In this document: positions 50,894-60,741 of the stretch, piece by piece | Layout of the letters: every line of letters starts with the position of its first letter | Numbering within the stretch: position 1 is the stretch's first letter | Assembly: GCA_016903675.1 (NCBI GenBank) | Contig: JADQBA010000029.1 | Span: 8,832-72,831, forward strand | Source of the DNA: Stigonema ocellatum SAG 48.90 = DSM 106950 | GTDB lineage: Bacteria > Cyanobacteriota > Cyanobacteriia > Cyanobacteriales > Nostocaceae | Reading direction: 5' to 3' | Length of the DNA: 64,000 bases | Position numbers and translations under genes: made by a program | The notes under the pieces: generated by a model | Told to the model about the DNA's origin: nothing | What the model saw: the letters and a program-made list of their open reading frames with translations, nothing else | Database searches by the model: none

Positions 50894-51751
50894 TCAAAAT
50901 CCTGACTTGAAGCTAGACAAAACATTGTTAACTGCTGCAACAATCTGCCCGCCAGATGCGATATCAGCAGCAATTCGGGCAATGTGTAAGTCTAGGGATT
51001 GTTCGTGGTCATTCCAGATGTAGGGACGGTCAGCGCATGGTGGAACTCCAACCACATCGCGCACTGCCATGTATAACTCTCTGGTTCCAGGGGACAGGGT
51101 GGCACGGGCATCATAATGTTCTGCAACTGCGTAGGTACGTAAATCAACTGCTTGTACCCCAAACATGAGAGCGATCGCCATATATTGTTGAAAAATTTCC
51201 ACACTTGTACGCGCTAAATTCGCAGAGGCAAAGCCTTGGCTATTGATATTTTGGTTATATTGTTCAGCGTGGGTAGGAAATCTGTCGGCTATGGAATTGC
51301 CATAGAAGGTCAACAAGGGCATAATTGAGTTTCCGGTGATTTGCAACCCTTTCAACCCCATATTGACACTACGCTGTTGATTACCAACTAAAGACGGTGG
51401 TAGTCCGTTGTTAAATTCTGGCGCTACGAGGTAGGCTATTTGCACATCTAAGTGTTTAGCCAACAAACCAACGTAATAGCGTAGCTGATCCATTCCTACA
51501 CCAATGTACTGTCCCAAGAAATTGCCGCCATGTAAGCTTGCTTTGTTCTCTACATCAATCAGCGGATTGTCGGTGACAGAGTTAACTTCCACCTCAACTT
51601 GGTTGGTAATCTGCTCAATCCCATCAACTATCGGTCCCATATACTGTGCCAGACAGCGCAGTGAATAACGGTCTTGAATTGGATGATTGCCGCGATAACC
51701 GTGAGAACCGTCTAACTCGTCGCGAATTAAGTGTGAATGAGCACTCGCCGC
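50894..51751 (-). pseudogene. Aromatic amino acid ammonia-lyase (PAL/TAL/HAL family), C-terminal half only
   Basis: The frame is open from 51751 and codes LIRDELDGSHGYRGNHPIQDR, YSLRCLAQYMGPIVDG, VNSVTDNPLID, LHGGNFLGQ, NSIADRFPTHAEQYNQNINS and PYIWNDHEQSLD. This is strikingly like the second half of Anabaena phenylalanine ammonia-lyase (about residues 300-567). Everything before it is missing, including the Ala-Ser-Gly that forms the MIO cofactor, so it cannot be an active lyase. An ATG at 51640 could make a 248-residue fragment. The 5' end joins directly to a KAS III fragment, the signature of a deletion. Confidence 0.88.
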
Positions 51752-51966
51752 TCAACTGTGCCACGAAATGGATCTGACAGATATGGCATCATCTCCAATT
51801 CAAACTCGTTGCTGGGAGTAGCTTTGGCAGGCGACATCAGCCTTGCCAGGTTTTTTTGCTCGGCTTGGGCAATCAACTCAGGGTAATTTTCTGTGTAATA
51901 ATTGTTGGTACGAATTATGCTTGGGAAGCTAACAGCCAGTGAGCGAATACCTACTGGATTATGCAT
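51727..51966 (-). pseudogene. Beta-ketoacyl synthase III-like protein, first 79 codons only
   Basis: Starts MHNPVGIRSLAVSFPSIIRT and continues ELEMMPYLSDPFRGTVERRV, the N-terminus of a cyanobacterial KAS III/chalcone-synthase-like family. After about VERRVL the match ends; three further residues (IHT) belong to the joined lyase sequence read out of frame. The catalytic Cys-His-Asn region is gone. It begins 24 bases after the ThDP-enzyme gene and would have been its translational neighbour. Confidence 0.7.
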
Positions 51967-51990
51967 TATGAAGTATCTCCTTTGAATGAC

Positions 51991-53757
51991 TTAACTGTAT
52001 TGCGTGATGAGACTACTTAACCGTGTACCAATTGGTGCAGGTTGAGCAGGGTTGATTTTGACATCAACAACAAACGGAACTTTTGAATGAATTGCTTTTG
52101 ATAGTGCTGTTTTGAGTTGAGATTCTGTTTCTACACAAATGCCATCTGCACCCATACTGCGTGCAAACATGACAAAATCTGTTGGTGGAAATTGTGTATT
52201 TACGCCACTGTACCCTATTTTTTCTAGTCCTTGGGCGCACATATTGTAACAGGCATCATTAAGGACAATCCAAACCACGGGAATGTTGTATTGGACGGCG
52301 GTGTTGATTTCGTTGTTCATCAGCATTGCGCCATCACCAACTATTGCTACTGCTTTACTACCACTTGTCAGAGCGGCACCAAGAACTCCAGTCGTGGCGT
52401 GTCCCATAGAGGCAAAACTAGTACTTACCCGCCAGCGCCTTGTTTGGTCAAATTTTAGGTAGTGAGTTGTCCAAGCAAGAGAATTACCTGCTTCAGCAAT
52501 AACGATCGCATCGCTACCCTCAACAATAACTTCTTGAATTGTGTTCATCAGCACGCTGGGTCTAACTAAATCTTTGTCAGGTTGTCGCTGTTTGTCGTAA
52601 CTGCCCTGGTGGTTTTGGGGTGTAAGGTGGGGATGTGATAGTGATGGTACTGATGACCAAGTGAGTTTTTTAGGTAATTTTTCTAGTAATACCCTTAGGA
52701 AGGGCTTGATAACTGCACAAATAGGAAATGTATCCGCTGTAGGATAGGCCGCCCCTGAAACAAATGGATCAATATCCACATGAATAAAGCCCTTTGGCGG
52801 TATCATTACAGGATTCCAGAACGAGGTGAATTCTCCGAGGCGAGTTCCCAACACTAGGATGCGTTCGGGAGGTGTAGATTGCATATATTCTAAAACTGAC
52901 TGGTGTCCAGCGAATCCGGTAACACCAACAAATTGGGGATGATTTTCAGGAAAGATGCCTTTACCGCGAGGTGAACTCATAACTGCTACCCCTGTATTTT
53001 CTGCCAGTTGGAGTATTTCTTCAGCAGCATCACGGGCACCAAAACCTACCCAGATAGCAAAGGGAGCACAAGACAATAGTTCAACAGCTTTGGTCGTTAT
53101 CTTTTTGCTTGGGATGAGCAGTGGTGATAATGGTTTTGATACGGTTGCATTGCAGCCTGTGCTTGTTTGGATGTCAGTGGGGACGGTAATATGCGCGACA
53201 AAACTGCCTGGTCTTGAAAGCCCAACCGCAAGTTGGTGCGCAATTTCTGGTAGTTCATCACCTGATTTGATACATTTTGCGTAATGGAAAAGCGTGCCTG
53301 GAGTAAAAATTTCTTCCGGCATGGTCTTTATGTTTGTTTCCCGTACTACACATCTTCCCTGTAGTTTTGCTGGTGTGGAAGCGGATAGCAAAATTACCTT
53401 TGCTCCTTCACACCGTGCAGATAGGATTCCAGTTAATGCGTTGGTGATACCAGGACCTGTGGTGGTAAACACAACAACAGGAGAATTGTTGGCAAAATAT
53501 GCCTCTATTGCCGCAAAAACTGCTCCTGCTTCATGGCGAAAGTGCAGCACTTGAATAGTGCTTTGTTCTAGGGCTGCCCATAGTGGTGCAATAGCACCAC
53601 CTCCAATACCAAAAGCATGACGTACTTCTAATGCTTTGAGCATTTCAACGATACTATCGACAACTGTTAATTGAATTGTTTCTTTGTTTGTGCCTTTTGG
53701 AGGATTGTCGCATTGGCTAGAGTTGTTCTTGAAAAGAGATTCTTTTGTAAGTAACAT
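51991..53757 (-). CDS. Thiamine-diphosphate-dependent enzyme (acetolactate-synthase-like carboligase)
   Basis: 588 residues. The N-terminal PYR domain has the activating Glu in FRHEAGAVFAA and TTGPGITNALTGI. The central domain has FGARDAAEEILQLAENTGV. The C-terminal PP domain has the ThDP/Mg motif VGDGAMLMNNEINTAV...NDACYNM. It is not a housekeeping IlvB (no IlvN beside it, divergent core), so it is likely an acyloin-forming carboligase acting on a 2-oxo acid, comparable to ScyA of scytonemin or the ThDP enzyme of the cyanobacterin pathway. It is the first gene of the run ThDP-KAS III-lyase-ligase-reductase and is intact. Confidence 0.85.
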   Translation of the reverse strand: MLLTKESLFKNNSSQCDNPPKGTNKETIQLTVVDSIVEMLKALEVRHAFGIGGGAIAPLWAALEQSTIQVLHFRHEAGAVFAAIEAYFANNSPVVVFTTTGPGITNALTGILSARCEGAKVILLSASTPAKLQGRCVVRETNIKTMPEEIFTPGTLFHYAKCIKSGDELPEIAHQLAVGLSRPGSFVAHITVPTDIQTSTGCNATVSKPLSPLLIPSKKITTKAVELLSCAPFAIWVGFGARDAAEEILQLAENTGVAVMSSPRGKGIFPENHPQFVGVTGFAGHQSVLEYMQSTPPERILVLGTRLGEFTSFWNPVMIPPKGFIHVDIDPFVSGAAYPTADTFPICAVIKPFLRVLLEKLPKKLTWSSVPSLSHPHLTPQNHQGSYDKQRQPDKDLVRPSVLMNTIQEVIVEGSDAIVIAEAGNSLAWTTHYLKFDQTRRWRVSTSFASMGHATTGVLGAALTSGSKAVAIVGDGAMLMNNEINTAVQYNIPVVWIVLNDACYNMCAQGLEKIGYSGVNTQFPPTDFVMFARSMGADGICVETESQLKTALSKAIHSKVPFVVDVKINPAQPAPIGTRLSSLITQYS

Positions 53758-54689
53758 TGCTGACTTTGGTGTTCCAGAAATTGAATTTAGAATGTAAAAA
53801 AATGTAATAATTCAGGAGTCAGGAGTCAGAGCTAAAAATAGAATTACCATAATGTGTAAAATCAGGGCATCGTCTTGAAACAAATACGATTCAGATAAGA
53901 TTATTTGCAATAATAAGTTCTGTCTTGATGTTGCGTGCAACGTCAAGACACGTCGTTAATCTCCACAAATTATCCTTAAATGAACTGTATTTCTATCTAC
54001 ATCATATTCAATGACAGACTATAAATTATGAGAGATATTTAAATTATTCAGATAAAATGATGAAGTAGAATTAAGAATAAACAAAAAATGAGTTGCTCTG
54101 TCATAGTAAATTTACTGAGATATGTTGAGCGGTGCTGATTACCGAATAAGAATACATTCATGACAGTTTAAGATCAATACCCGTGAATGAATGGAATCAC
54201 AGAGCAGTAGTCCTGGTATTTCATTCTCATTTAATCCGCCTGAGAATAAATAGCGGTTCTCGTTTGAGTCAAATACAGAACCGCACTCAAGATAGCCCAA
54301 TACGGACACCCCTCTCCCAATTTGGGAGAGGGGTTGGGGGTGAGGGTCGATCTCTTTCATTCACGGGTATTGAGTTTAAGATAACATTGCTTTTTTGAAT
54401 TAGAAATTATGCGTAAAAATCAGGAAAAATTAAAGTATCAAACTAAGCTTTGTACTGAGATTTCAGCGCAAAGATGAATGATGAACACAAAGATTAGGCG
54501 ATCGCGCTTCTCAACAACAATGTTTTCTATAGCAATCCTATTTGATTTCCGAATAAGAGGGACAAGAGGGACAAGGGAGACAAGGGAGATGAGGTGTTCG
54601 TATCTCCTGCACGGATTGCTATAGCATCAACCTATGTAGAGACGCGATTAATCGCGTCTCTACTCTTTTCATTATTCACGCCGACCGAC
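53758..54689. repeat. Intergenic region with MITE and hairpins
   Basis: 930 bases without a gene. 54175-54372 is the TIR element (own entry). GGGACAAG/GGGAGACAAG tandem units are at 54558-54593. The palindrome GTAGAGACGCGATT plus complement is at 54636-54663, identical to that after ndhH. The part 53800-54160 is AT-rich and presumably includes the promoter of the biosynthetic run. Confidence 0.75.
54175..54372. mobile_element. 198-bp MITE with 17-bp perfect TIRs and 10-bp target duplication
   Basis: Ends CAATACCCGTGAATGAA and its exact complement, flanked by AGTTTAAGAT at 54165-54174 and 54373-54382. The core CCCCTCTCCCAATTTGGGAG is shared with 45793-45935 and 27342-27480; an additional AGCGGTTCT...AGAACCGC stem lies inside. 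No coding capacity. Confidence 0.9.
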
Positions 54690-56648
54690 TTACGACATGG
54701 TGTCGTTTATGGGAATAGATATTACAAAAGAAGTTCCTTGACCTTGTGCAGAAATTACCTCAATTGTTCCATGGTGTTTTTCCACCACAATTTGACGAAC
54801 AATTGCAAGTCCTAATCCCGTCCCCTTTCCGACGCCTTTAGTAGTAAACAGGTGGTCAAAAATTCTAGCTTTGACTTCTTCTGTCATTCCCACTCCATTA
54901 TCCTTAATACTAATTACAACCTGCTTTTGGTCATCATTCATCCTGGTGGCTATTGTAATGCGATTGGGATTAGTTTTTATTTCATGAAAACTGCGCCCGG
55001 TGTTTGATTGCTCCAGTGCATCAATAGCATTGGCAAGCAGGTTCATAAACACTTGGTTTAGTTGTCCCAGGAAACATTGAACTTGGGGTAATTCTCCGTA
55101 ATCCTTGATGACTTCAATCGTTGGATGCTGTTGGTTAGCTTTCAAACGGTGCTTGAGAATTACTATTGTGCTGTCTAATCCATCATGAATATTACAGGCA
55201 ACTTTGTGGTCAGTGTCTGCCCGAGAAAAAGTTCGCAGAGAAATGCTGATGTCGCGGATGCGTGCTGTCCCCAAATTCATGGAGTCAATTATCTGCGGTA
55301 AATCTTCTATCAGAAACTCTAAATCAATCTTCTCCGCATCTCTAACAATTTCTGGCACAGGGTTGGGATAGTTCTGCTGATAGAGTTTTAAGTGATTGAG
55401 CAAGTCTTGAATGTATTGGGACGTATGCTGGAGATTGCCATTAATAAAACTAAGAGGATTGTTGATTTCATGTGCTACACCTGCTACCAGATTTCCTAAC
55501 GCAGACATTTTTTCCTTCTGTATCAGTTGCAATTGTGCCTGTTTTAGGTCTTCAAGGAAGCATTCTAGCTGTTGGGCATAATTTTGAGCTTGTTGATAGA
55601 GACAGGCGTTTTCTAGGGAAATTGCAGCTTGGGAACAAAGTAAGTTGAGGACTTCTATTCTATGATCGGTAAATGCCCCCACAGCAAGATTATTTTCCAA
55701 ATACAAAATAGCAATCAATTTTCCTTGACTGATAATTGGGTTGCACCACAAGCTCTTAGGTTTTTGTTGAAGAATATAAGGGTCGTTAAAATTATGAATT
55801 TCTCTAGCAGCATCATTGAAAATCACAGACTCTTGCGTACGGCAAACATAGTTAATTAAATTAACCGGAATTTCTTGACTTTCTTCCACAGGGATTGATT
55901 GCAATACGGTTGTGACTATGTTACCTACAGAACCAATAGCTTCAATGACCCATTTACCGGATTTAGGCATGATTAGAACAGCTTTAGATGCCCCAGCATT
56001 TTCAATCAAAAAACCCATTAAATTCATGAGCAATTTATCAATTTTTATTTCGCTGGTGATAGCTTGAGAAGCTTTAACAAAACTCACAAAATCTAGTGAT
56101 TCTAAAATGTTTCCATTGCTGATAGTAATTATTTGATCAGTACTCTTTTTGATAGAGATAGTTTCTTTGGAATTGAAGTTAAATTTTTCTCGTAGTTGGA
56201 TGGGGGCGAGTAATTTAGGATAGCGTTTTTCTAAATCATCTACTTTGGCTGCTGCTCCCCACCTCGCATAGCTGTAATACGCATTAATCAAGTAGGCTTG
56301 GGCGATAGTTTCTTTACCCCATTGGAGGTAGAATTTCGCTGCAAGCTCATTGCTAAGCGCTTCTTCTTGAATGTATTCGTTCTGCTTGGCAAGAGAAATT
56401 GCTTTGTCATAATAGTCCATAGCTGCCATTTTTTCATCCAGAACCCGATTCCTTTCTGCTTCAACAAGATAATACTTATGCAAAAAATTCATTGGAGCGT
56501 GATTTGCCCAATGCTGCATTTTCTCCTGATTAGAATGTACCTTTACTAAAATCTGATTTTGTTCCAACAATGCCACATCAGAATATGCGTCTAACCTCAC
56601 AAGCGAATCATAAAAATAAAAGGCAGGTAAAATCAAAGAACTTGTCAA
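54690..56648 (-). CDS. C-terminal part of a split Ser/Thr kinase-ATPase-GAF-histidine kinase
   Basis: Continues the frame of the gene at 56670-60203 after one TAA codon; the in-frame join reads YSE-stop-AEKYLSGL. The fragment contains the end of the TPR-like helical region (YYDKAISLAKQNEYIQEEAL), a GAF domain (about 190-345), HisKA with LGNLVAGVAHEINNPLSF and HATPase_c (LLANAIDALEQS, DNGVGMTEE, GKGTGLGLAI). If translated independently from ATG 56648 or another internal start, it would be a soluble GAF histidine kinase of about 650 residues, but the original protein was about 1,810-1,840 residues. Confidence 0.88.
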   Translation of the reverse strand: MTSSLILPAFYFYDSLVRLDAYSDVALLEQNQILVKVHSNQEKMQHWANHAPMNFLHKYYLVEAERNRVLDEKMAAMDYYDKAISLAKQNEYIQEEALSNELAAKFYLQWGKETIAQAYLINAYYSYARWGAAAKVDDLEKRYPKLLAPIQLREKFNFNSKETISIKKSTDQIITISNGNILESLDFVSFVKASQAITSEIKIDKLLMNLMGFLIENAGASKAVLIMPKSGKWVIEAIGSVGNIVTTVLQSIPVEESQEIPVNLINYVCRTQESVIFNDAAREIHNFNDPYILQQKPKSLWCNPIISQGKLIAILYLENNLAVGAFTDHRIEVLNLLCSQAAISLENACLYQQAQNYAQQLECFLEDLKQAQLQLIQKEKMSALGNLVAGVAHEINNPLSFINGNLQHTSQYIQDLLNHLKLYQQNYPNPVPEIVRDAEKIDLEFLIEDLPQIIDSMNLGTARIRDISISLRTFSRADTDHKVACNIHDGLDSTIVILKHRLKANQQHPTIEVIKDYGELPQVQCFLGQLNQVFMNLLANAIDALEQSNTGRSFHEIKTNPNRITIATRMNDDQKQVVISIKDNGVGMTEEVKARIFDHLFTTKGVGKGTGLGLAIVRQIVVEKHHGTIEVISAQGQGTSFVISIPINDTMS

Positions 56649-56669
56649 TCCAGAGAGATATTTTTCAGC

Positions 56670-59600
56670 TTATTCTGAATATTCTAAAGCTGACGATAAA
56701 TTTCCAAATAAATAATTGAGAGTAAATTTGTTGAAATACACCATACATATTGCTGCTATATCATTCATCGATTGATGAATTGGCAACATGGTTGTTTCAT
56801 CATAAATTTCACCAATCAAAGAACATACTTTTTGGCTTTTATTCATCAAATTTAAAACCGTCTGCTGCCAAATGTGAACATAGCCGAGGCAGGTTTTTTG
56901 TTTCAGATGCTTGAGCATTTCACAATATCCTACCATTTCGTGCTCAAGTCCTGTTAATTCTTTACCTGTTAAATAGCAACTATAAGAGTAATTATGCGAT
57001 GCAAAGGCGGCAAATTCTAAATCACCAGTTTCTAATGCAATGACATAAACTTCTTGCAACGGTTTTAAGAAGTTTCGTGCATGATTCTTCCAATGTCCAA
57101 CAAAGCTATTATAAGGAAGTAAAATTTTAGCTGGTATTGAGGTGGCATTAGTTTTCGACAATACATTTAAAGATAGTTTTCCAAATTCATAACCAGCATC
57201 AATATCACCTACTACACCACACAGAAGAAAACCATAAATACAATAACTAAGTGCCGACAGTCCTGTATTACCATGCTGAATCGATAAGTCAACCATCTTC
57301 AAAGTAATCAAAGGCACAAATTCCGGACTTCCAAGATAGGCAGCAGTAAACATACTTGATAAAATACGCATGGCTGCTAAAATCTTTGGTTCGGTCATTT
57401 CTGGCAGATTAATTAAATCAGCAATTTTTTTATCAAGTAATTTTGCTGCTGTTGCTTGAAATGCTTCTTGAATATCGGACTGAGTTGGTGCTTCTGGAAA
57501 ATAAATATCGATTAATTTGAGAACAGGAAAAGATATTTTTAAGGCTTCTATTAGTTTGTTTTGTACGATGCTAGCTTGGATTTTTACTTCATAAACTTTT
57601 ACTTTGTCTAGAAGGTTTATTCCTAAAATCATAACTTTTTGTGCAAATTCTTCCATCCGCTCAAATTCACCGCACAGGTAGGCTGCATCACAAGCTTCTT
57701 CATGTAAAGCTAAGGTAAGAGGATATTGACTGTGCCAACAATCCATCGCTAGAATTTCAATCGCTAAACTGAAATGCTTACTTGCAGCCGCATAAGCAGT
57801 AGAAGTCTTTGCTTTTCGTCCAGCAATCAAATTCAACTGCGCCAGTTCTTCCAGTTCTTCCTGACTATTGATTAACTCCACACCATAATTCAACTGATTA
57901 ACAATATCGAAAATCTGCTCTTCCTGTTTTGCAGCAGGTGTATTCTTCAACAAAAGTTGACCAATATTTAAGTGTGTTGACTTTTTCTCGTTTTCAGGAA
58001 TAAGAAAATAAGCTGCTTGCTGTACACGGTCATGGATAAATTTATAATTTGTTGACGGTTGACCGTTGACTGTTAACTGTTGACAGTCAACGGTCAACAG
58101 TGAACTTTTACCATCTTGAAAAAATTTATAAACTTCATTTGTGGGAATTATGAGTCCTTCTTGCAATGCGTGCCATAAATCAGCAGCAGTTTCTCCTTGA
58201 GATTTATTATTAACAATAGCCAGTGTCTGTAAATCAAATTTGTTGCCGATACAAGCAGCTAATTTTAAAATTTTCTGTGTATAAACTGGCATTTTCTGTA
58301 ACTGAATTGCTATAAACTCTACCACATCATCGGAGAGTGCTAATTCTTTCACCTGAGAAAGTTCGCACTGCCAATAAGACTGGTCAAAGTTAAACGAAAT
58401 TAGTCCATTCGCGTAGAGTGACTTAAGAAATTGATTGCTAAAGAAAGGATTTCCATTAGTTTTTTCATAAATTAACTTTGTCAGTGGCAGCGCAACATCT
58501 GGAGAGCAATTCAATGTATCGGCTACTAGATGGTTTAAGTCATTTTCAGATAGGCTCTTAAGTATAATTGTATTAACTTCAATCTTTTGTTTAGAAATTT
58601 CCTCTAATGTCAGCATTAGTGGATGGGCAGGTAATACTTCATTATCTCGATATGCACCGATTAGTAATAAATGTTGTGTATCGCTTTCGCACATCAGCAA
58701 TTGCATTAACTTCAAAGATGCTGAGTCTGCCCATTGCAAGTCATCAATAAAAATGACTAAGGGATGTTCTTTCGCTGTGAAAACTTGGAGAAAATTTTGA
58801 AAAAGTAAGTTAAAACGGTTGGTCGCTGCAATGCCAGAAAGTTCAGCAACGGGAGGTTGTTCGCCAATAATTTTTTCTAGTTCGGGAATGACCTCAATAA
58901 TTACCTGACCTTGTTCGCCTAAAACTGCTAAAATTTTGCTTTTCCATTGCTGAAGTTGGGCATCGCTTTCACTTAGTAATTGTTCCATCAAATCGCGGAA
59001 AGCTTGCAAAAATGCCGAAAAAGGAATACTACGTTGGAATTGGTCATATTTGCCTTTGATAAAATAACCTCGTTGCCGCACAATGGGTTTGTGGACTTCA
59101 TTAACAACCACGGTTTTACCAATACCAGAAAAACCTGCTACCAACATCATTTCACGATTTCCTACTGCGACGCGGTCAAAGGCAGCAAGAAGAGTTTCTA
59201 CTTCGGCTTCACGACCATAGAGTTTTTCGGGAATGGCAAAGCGATCAGAGATATCTCTGGTTCCTAACTCAAAAAGTACAAATTTTCCTGTTTCTTGCCA
59301 GCTTTGCCAACAAGTTTCTAAATCATACTTTAACCCCAAAGCACTCTGATAGCGGTCTTCAGCGTTTTTCTCTATCAGCTTGGCGATAATGTTACAAAGA
59401 ATGGGAGGGATGTCAGGATTAATACTGTTAACCGAAGGGGGTTGCTTTGCTAAATGACAGTGTACCAACTCCATCGGGTCATCACCTGTGAAGGGTAACT
59501 GTCCGGTAAGGAGTTCAAAGAATGTGATACCTAATCCGTAAAAGTCACTACGCCAGTCGATCCCCCGATTCATACGTCCGGTTTGTTCGGGGGAGATATA

Positions 59601-60203
59601 AGTGAGGGTGCCTTCTAAGACGTTAGGATCTTTTAGGGTTTGTGTTTCTCTCGGAAGTAGAGAGGCGATACTAAAGTCAATGATTTTTATTTGTTTTGTA
59701 ATTGGGTTAATTAAGATATTGGCGGGTTTGATGTCTTTATGAATGACCTGGTTGCGATACAGCCCATCAAGGGTTGTAACTATTTGTAGAGCAATGTGAA
59801 AAAATTCACTTAAGGAATTGAAGTTTTTTCCCTCTTCCCAGTCTTTCAGCGAAATTCCCCCAAAATCTTCCATGACCAGTGCATAGCTGTTCTGGTAAGG
59901 TTCCAAGCTATAAGTTTTGATGACGCCAGGAAGGTCGAGATTTTTACCAATAGTATATTGGTTGCGGAACTGAACAAGTTCGTTAAAGGTGGGATATTCA
60001 TGTCGCAGCAGTTTGATGACCACTGGTCGTTGATCTGATTCTTTAATACCGCGACATACCAAAGTTCTGGTGCCAGAATATATTTGCTCAAGGAATTGAT
60101 AACCAGCTAGTTGCATCATATTTGCTGTTAATGGTGATTTGTGATAGATCTTAGACTTATTATTCCCACTCACAGCCAAAAGAAAGCATTCAATACACAT
60201 CAT
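56670..60203 (-). CDS. N-terminal part of a split trifunctional Ser/Thr kinase/ATPase/histidine kinase
   Basis: 1177 codons. The likely true start is the ATG at 60119 (MMQLAGYQFLEQIYSGTRT). The kinase domain has Lys in VVIKLL, HKDIKPANILI, IDFSIAS (DFS instead of DFG) and YISPEQTGRMNR. An AAA_16-type ATPase follows with Walker A AGFSGIGKT and Walker B LVIFIDDLQWAD, then a long helical region. Such proteins normally continue into GAF and histidine-kinase domains, which here follow at 54690-56648 beyond one in-frame TAA at 56670-56672. They are thought to link eukaryotic-type and two-component signalling. The gene is otherwise undamaged, so the stop is recent, suppressed, or an assembly error. 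Confidence 0.88.
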   Translation of the reverse strand: MMCIECFLLAVSGNNKSKIYHKSPLTANMMQLAGYQFLEQIYSGTRTLVCRGIKESDQRPVVIKLLRHEYPTFNELVQFRNQYTIGKNLDLPGVIKTYSLEPYQNSYALVMEDFGGISLKDWEEGKNFNSLSEFFHIALQIVTTLDGLYRNQVIHKDIKPANILINPITKQIKIIDFSIASLLPRETQTLKDPNVLEGTLTYISPEQTGRMNRGIDWRSDFYGLGITFFELLTGQLPFTGDDPMELVHCHLAKQPPSVNSINPDIPPILCNIIAKLIEKNAEDRYQSALGLKYDLETCWQSWQETGKFVLFELGTRDISDRFAIPEKLYGREAEVETLLAAFDRVAVGNREMMLVAGFSGIGKTVVVNEVHKPIVRQRGYFIKGKYDQFQRSIPFSAFLQAFRDLMEQLLSESDAQLQQWKSKILAVLGEQGQVIIEVIPELEKIIGEQPPVAELSGIAATNRFNLLFQNFLQVFTAKEHPLVIFIDDLQWADSASLKLMQLLMCESDTQHLLLIGAYRDNEVLPAHPLMLTLEEISKQKIEVNTIILKSLSENDLNHLVADTLNCSPDVALPLTKLIYEKTNGNPFFSNQFLKSLYANGLISFNFDQSYWQCELSQVKELALSDDVVEFIAIQLQKMPVYTQKILKLAACIGNKFDLQTLAIVNNKSQGETAADLWHALQEGLIIPTNEVYKFFQDGKSSLLTVDCQQLTVNGQPSTNYKFIHDRVQQAAYFLIPENEKKSTHLNIGQLLLKNTPAAKQEEQIFDIVNQLNYGVELINSQEELEELAQLNLIAGRKAKTSTAYAAASKHFSLAIEILAMDCWHSQYPLTLALHEEACDAAYLCGEFERMEEFAQKVMILGINLLDKVKVYEVKIQASIVQNKLIEALKISFPVLKLIDIYFPEAPTQSDIQEAFQATAAKLLDKKIADLINLPEMTEPKILAAMRILSSMFTAAYLGSPEFVPLITLKMVDLSIQHGNTGLSALSYCIYGFLLCGVVGDIDAGYEFGKLSLNVLSKTNATSIPAKILLPYNSFVGHWKNHARNFLKPLQEVYVIALETGDLEFAAFASHNYSYSCYLTGKELTGLEHEMVGYCEMLKHLKQKTCLGYVHIWQQTVLNLMNKSQKVCSLIGEIYDETTMLPIHQSMNDIAAICMVYFNKFTLNYLFGNLSSALEYSE

Positions 60204-60444
60204 TCGTGTAACAGAGGAATGACTTCTAGGGCAAACGCATCTAAACTAGTCTTGACAAAAACTCTGGTTGATGTATCTAGGCAATAATCATAATTTATCG
60301 TTTGATTTATTTTTACCCATGTCAAAGCGATTGTGGCCGCAGGTTAGGTAGCGGCGGCCATTGGTGGCAATCTAGGGACTGGTGGATAAGCTAAGGCGCG
60401 TTTAAATTGTATAAACACTCGTTGTGGTCGTTGACTGCTAACCG

Positions 60445-60741
60445 TTGACAGTCATAAGTCGCAGGTTTACAGTCCAAAAGCGAGATAATATTCAATTTAA
60501 ATGCGTAACAGCTTATTGCGATCGCCCTTGGGGCAGTGGTCAGACAGCTTGGGTCGCACAAAGAGTACCATTAGACGTGGATAAAGCTTTTGCGTCTGCT
60601 ATGGCTCAAAAAATTCACGACCACTGCTTTGGGGAGCAGTTTGCAGCTCATTATCAGCAGGGGGGGATTCAAGCAGAAGGATCTGTGGAACGGGGAGCTA
60701 CTTTTTACTTTACATTAGTAGCAGATGATGTAGGAGGATGA
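60445..60741 (+). pseudogene. 3' remnant of a histidine kinase gene
   Basis: 98 codons. The end QAEGSVERGATFYFTLVADD is the usual last strand of a HATPase domain (ES-x-G-x-GATFYFTLP), and ASAMAQKIHDHC resembles a decayed AxxAQKIVEHHGG helix. The region before it is unrecognisable. It overlaps the next gene's start (ATGA), the arrangement of phytochrome/kinase-response-regulator operons, so a kinase gene has decayed here, leaving its partner regulators. Confidence 0.55.
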
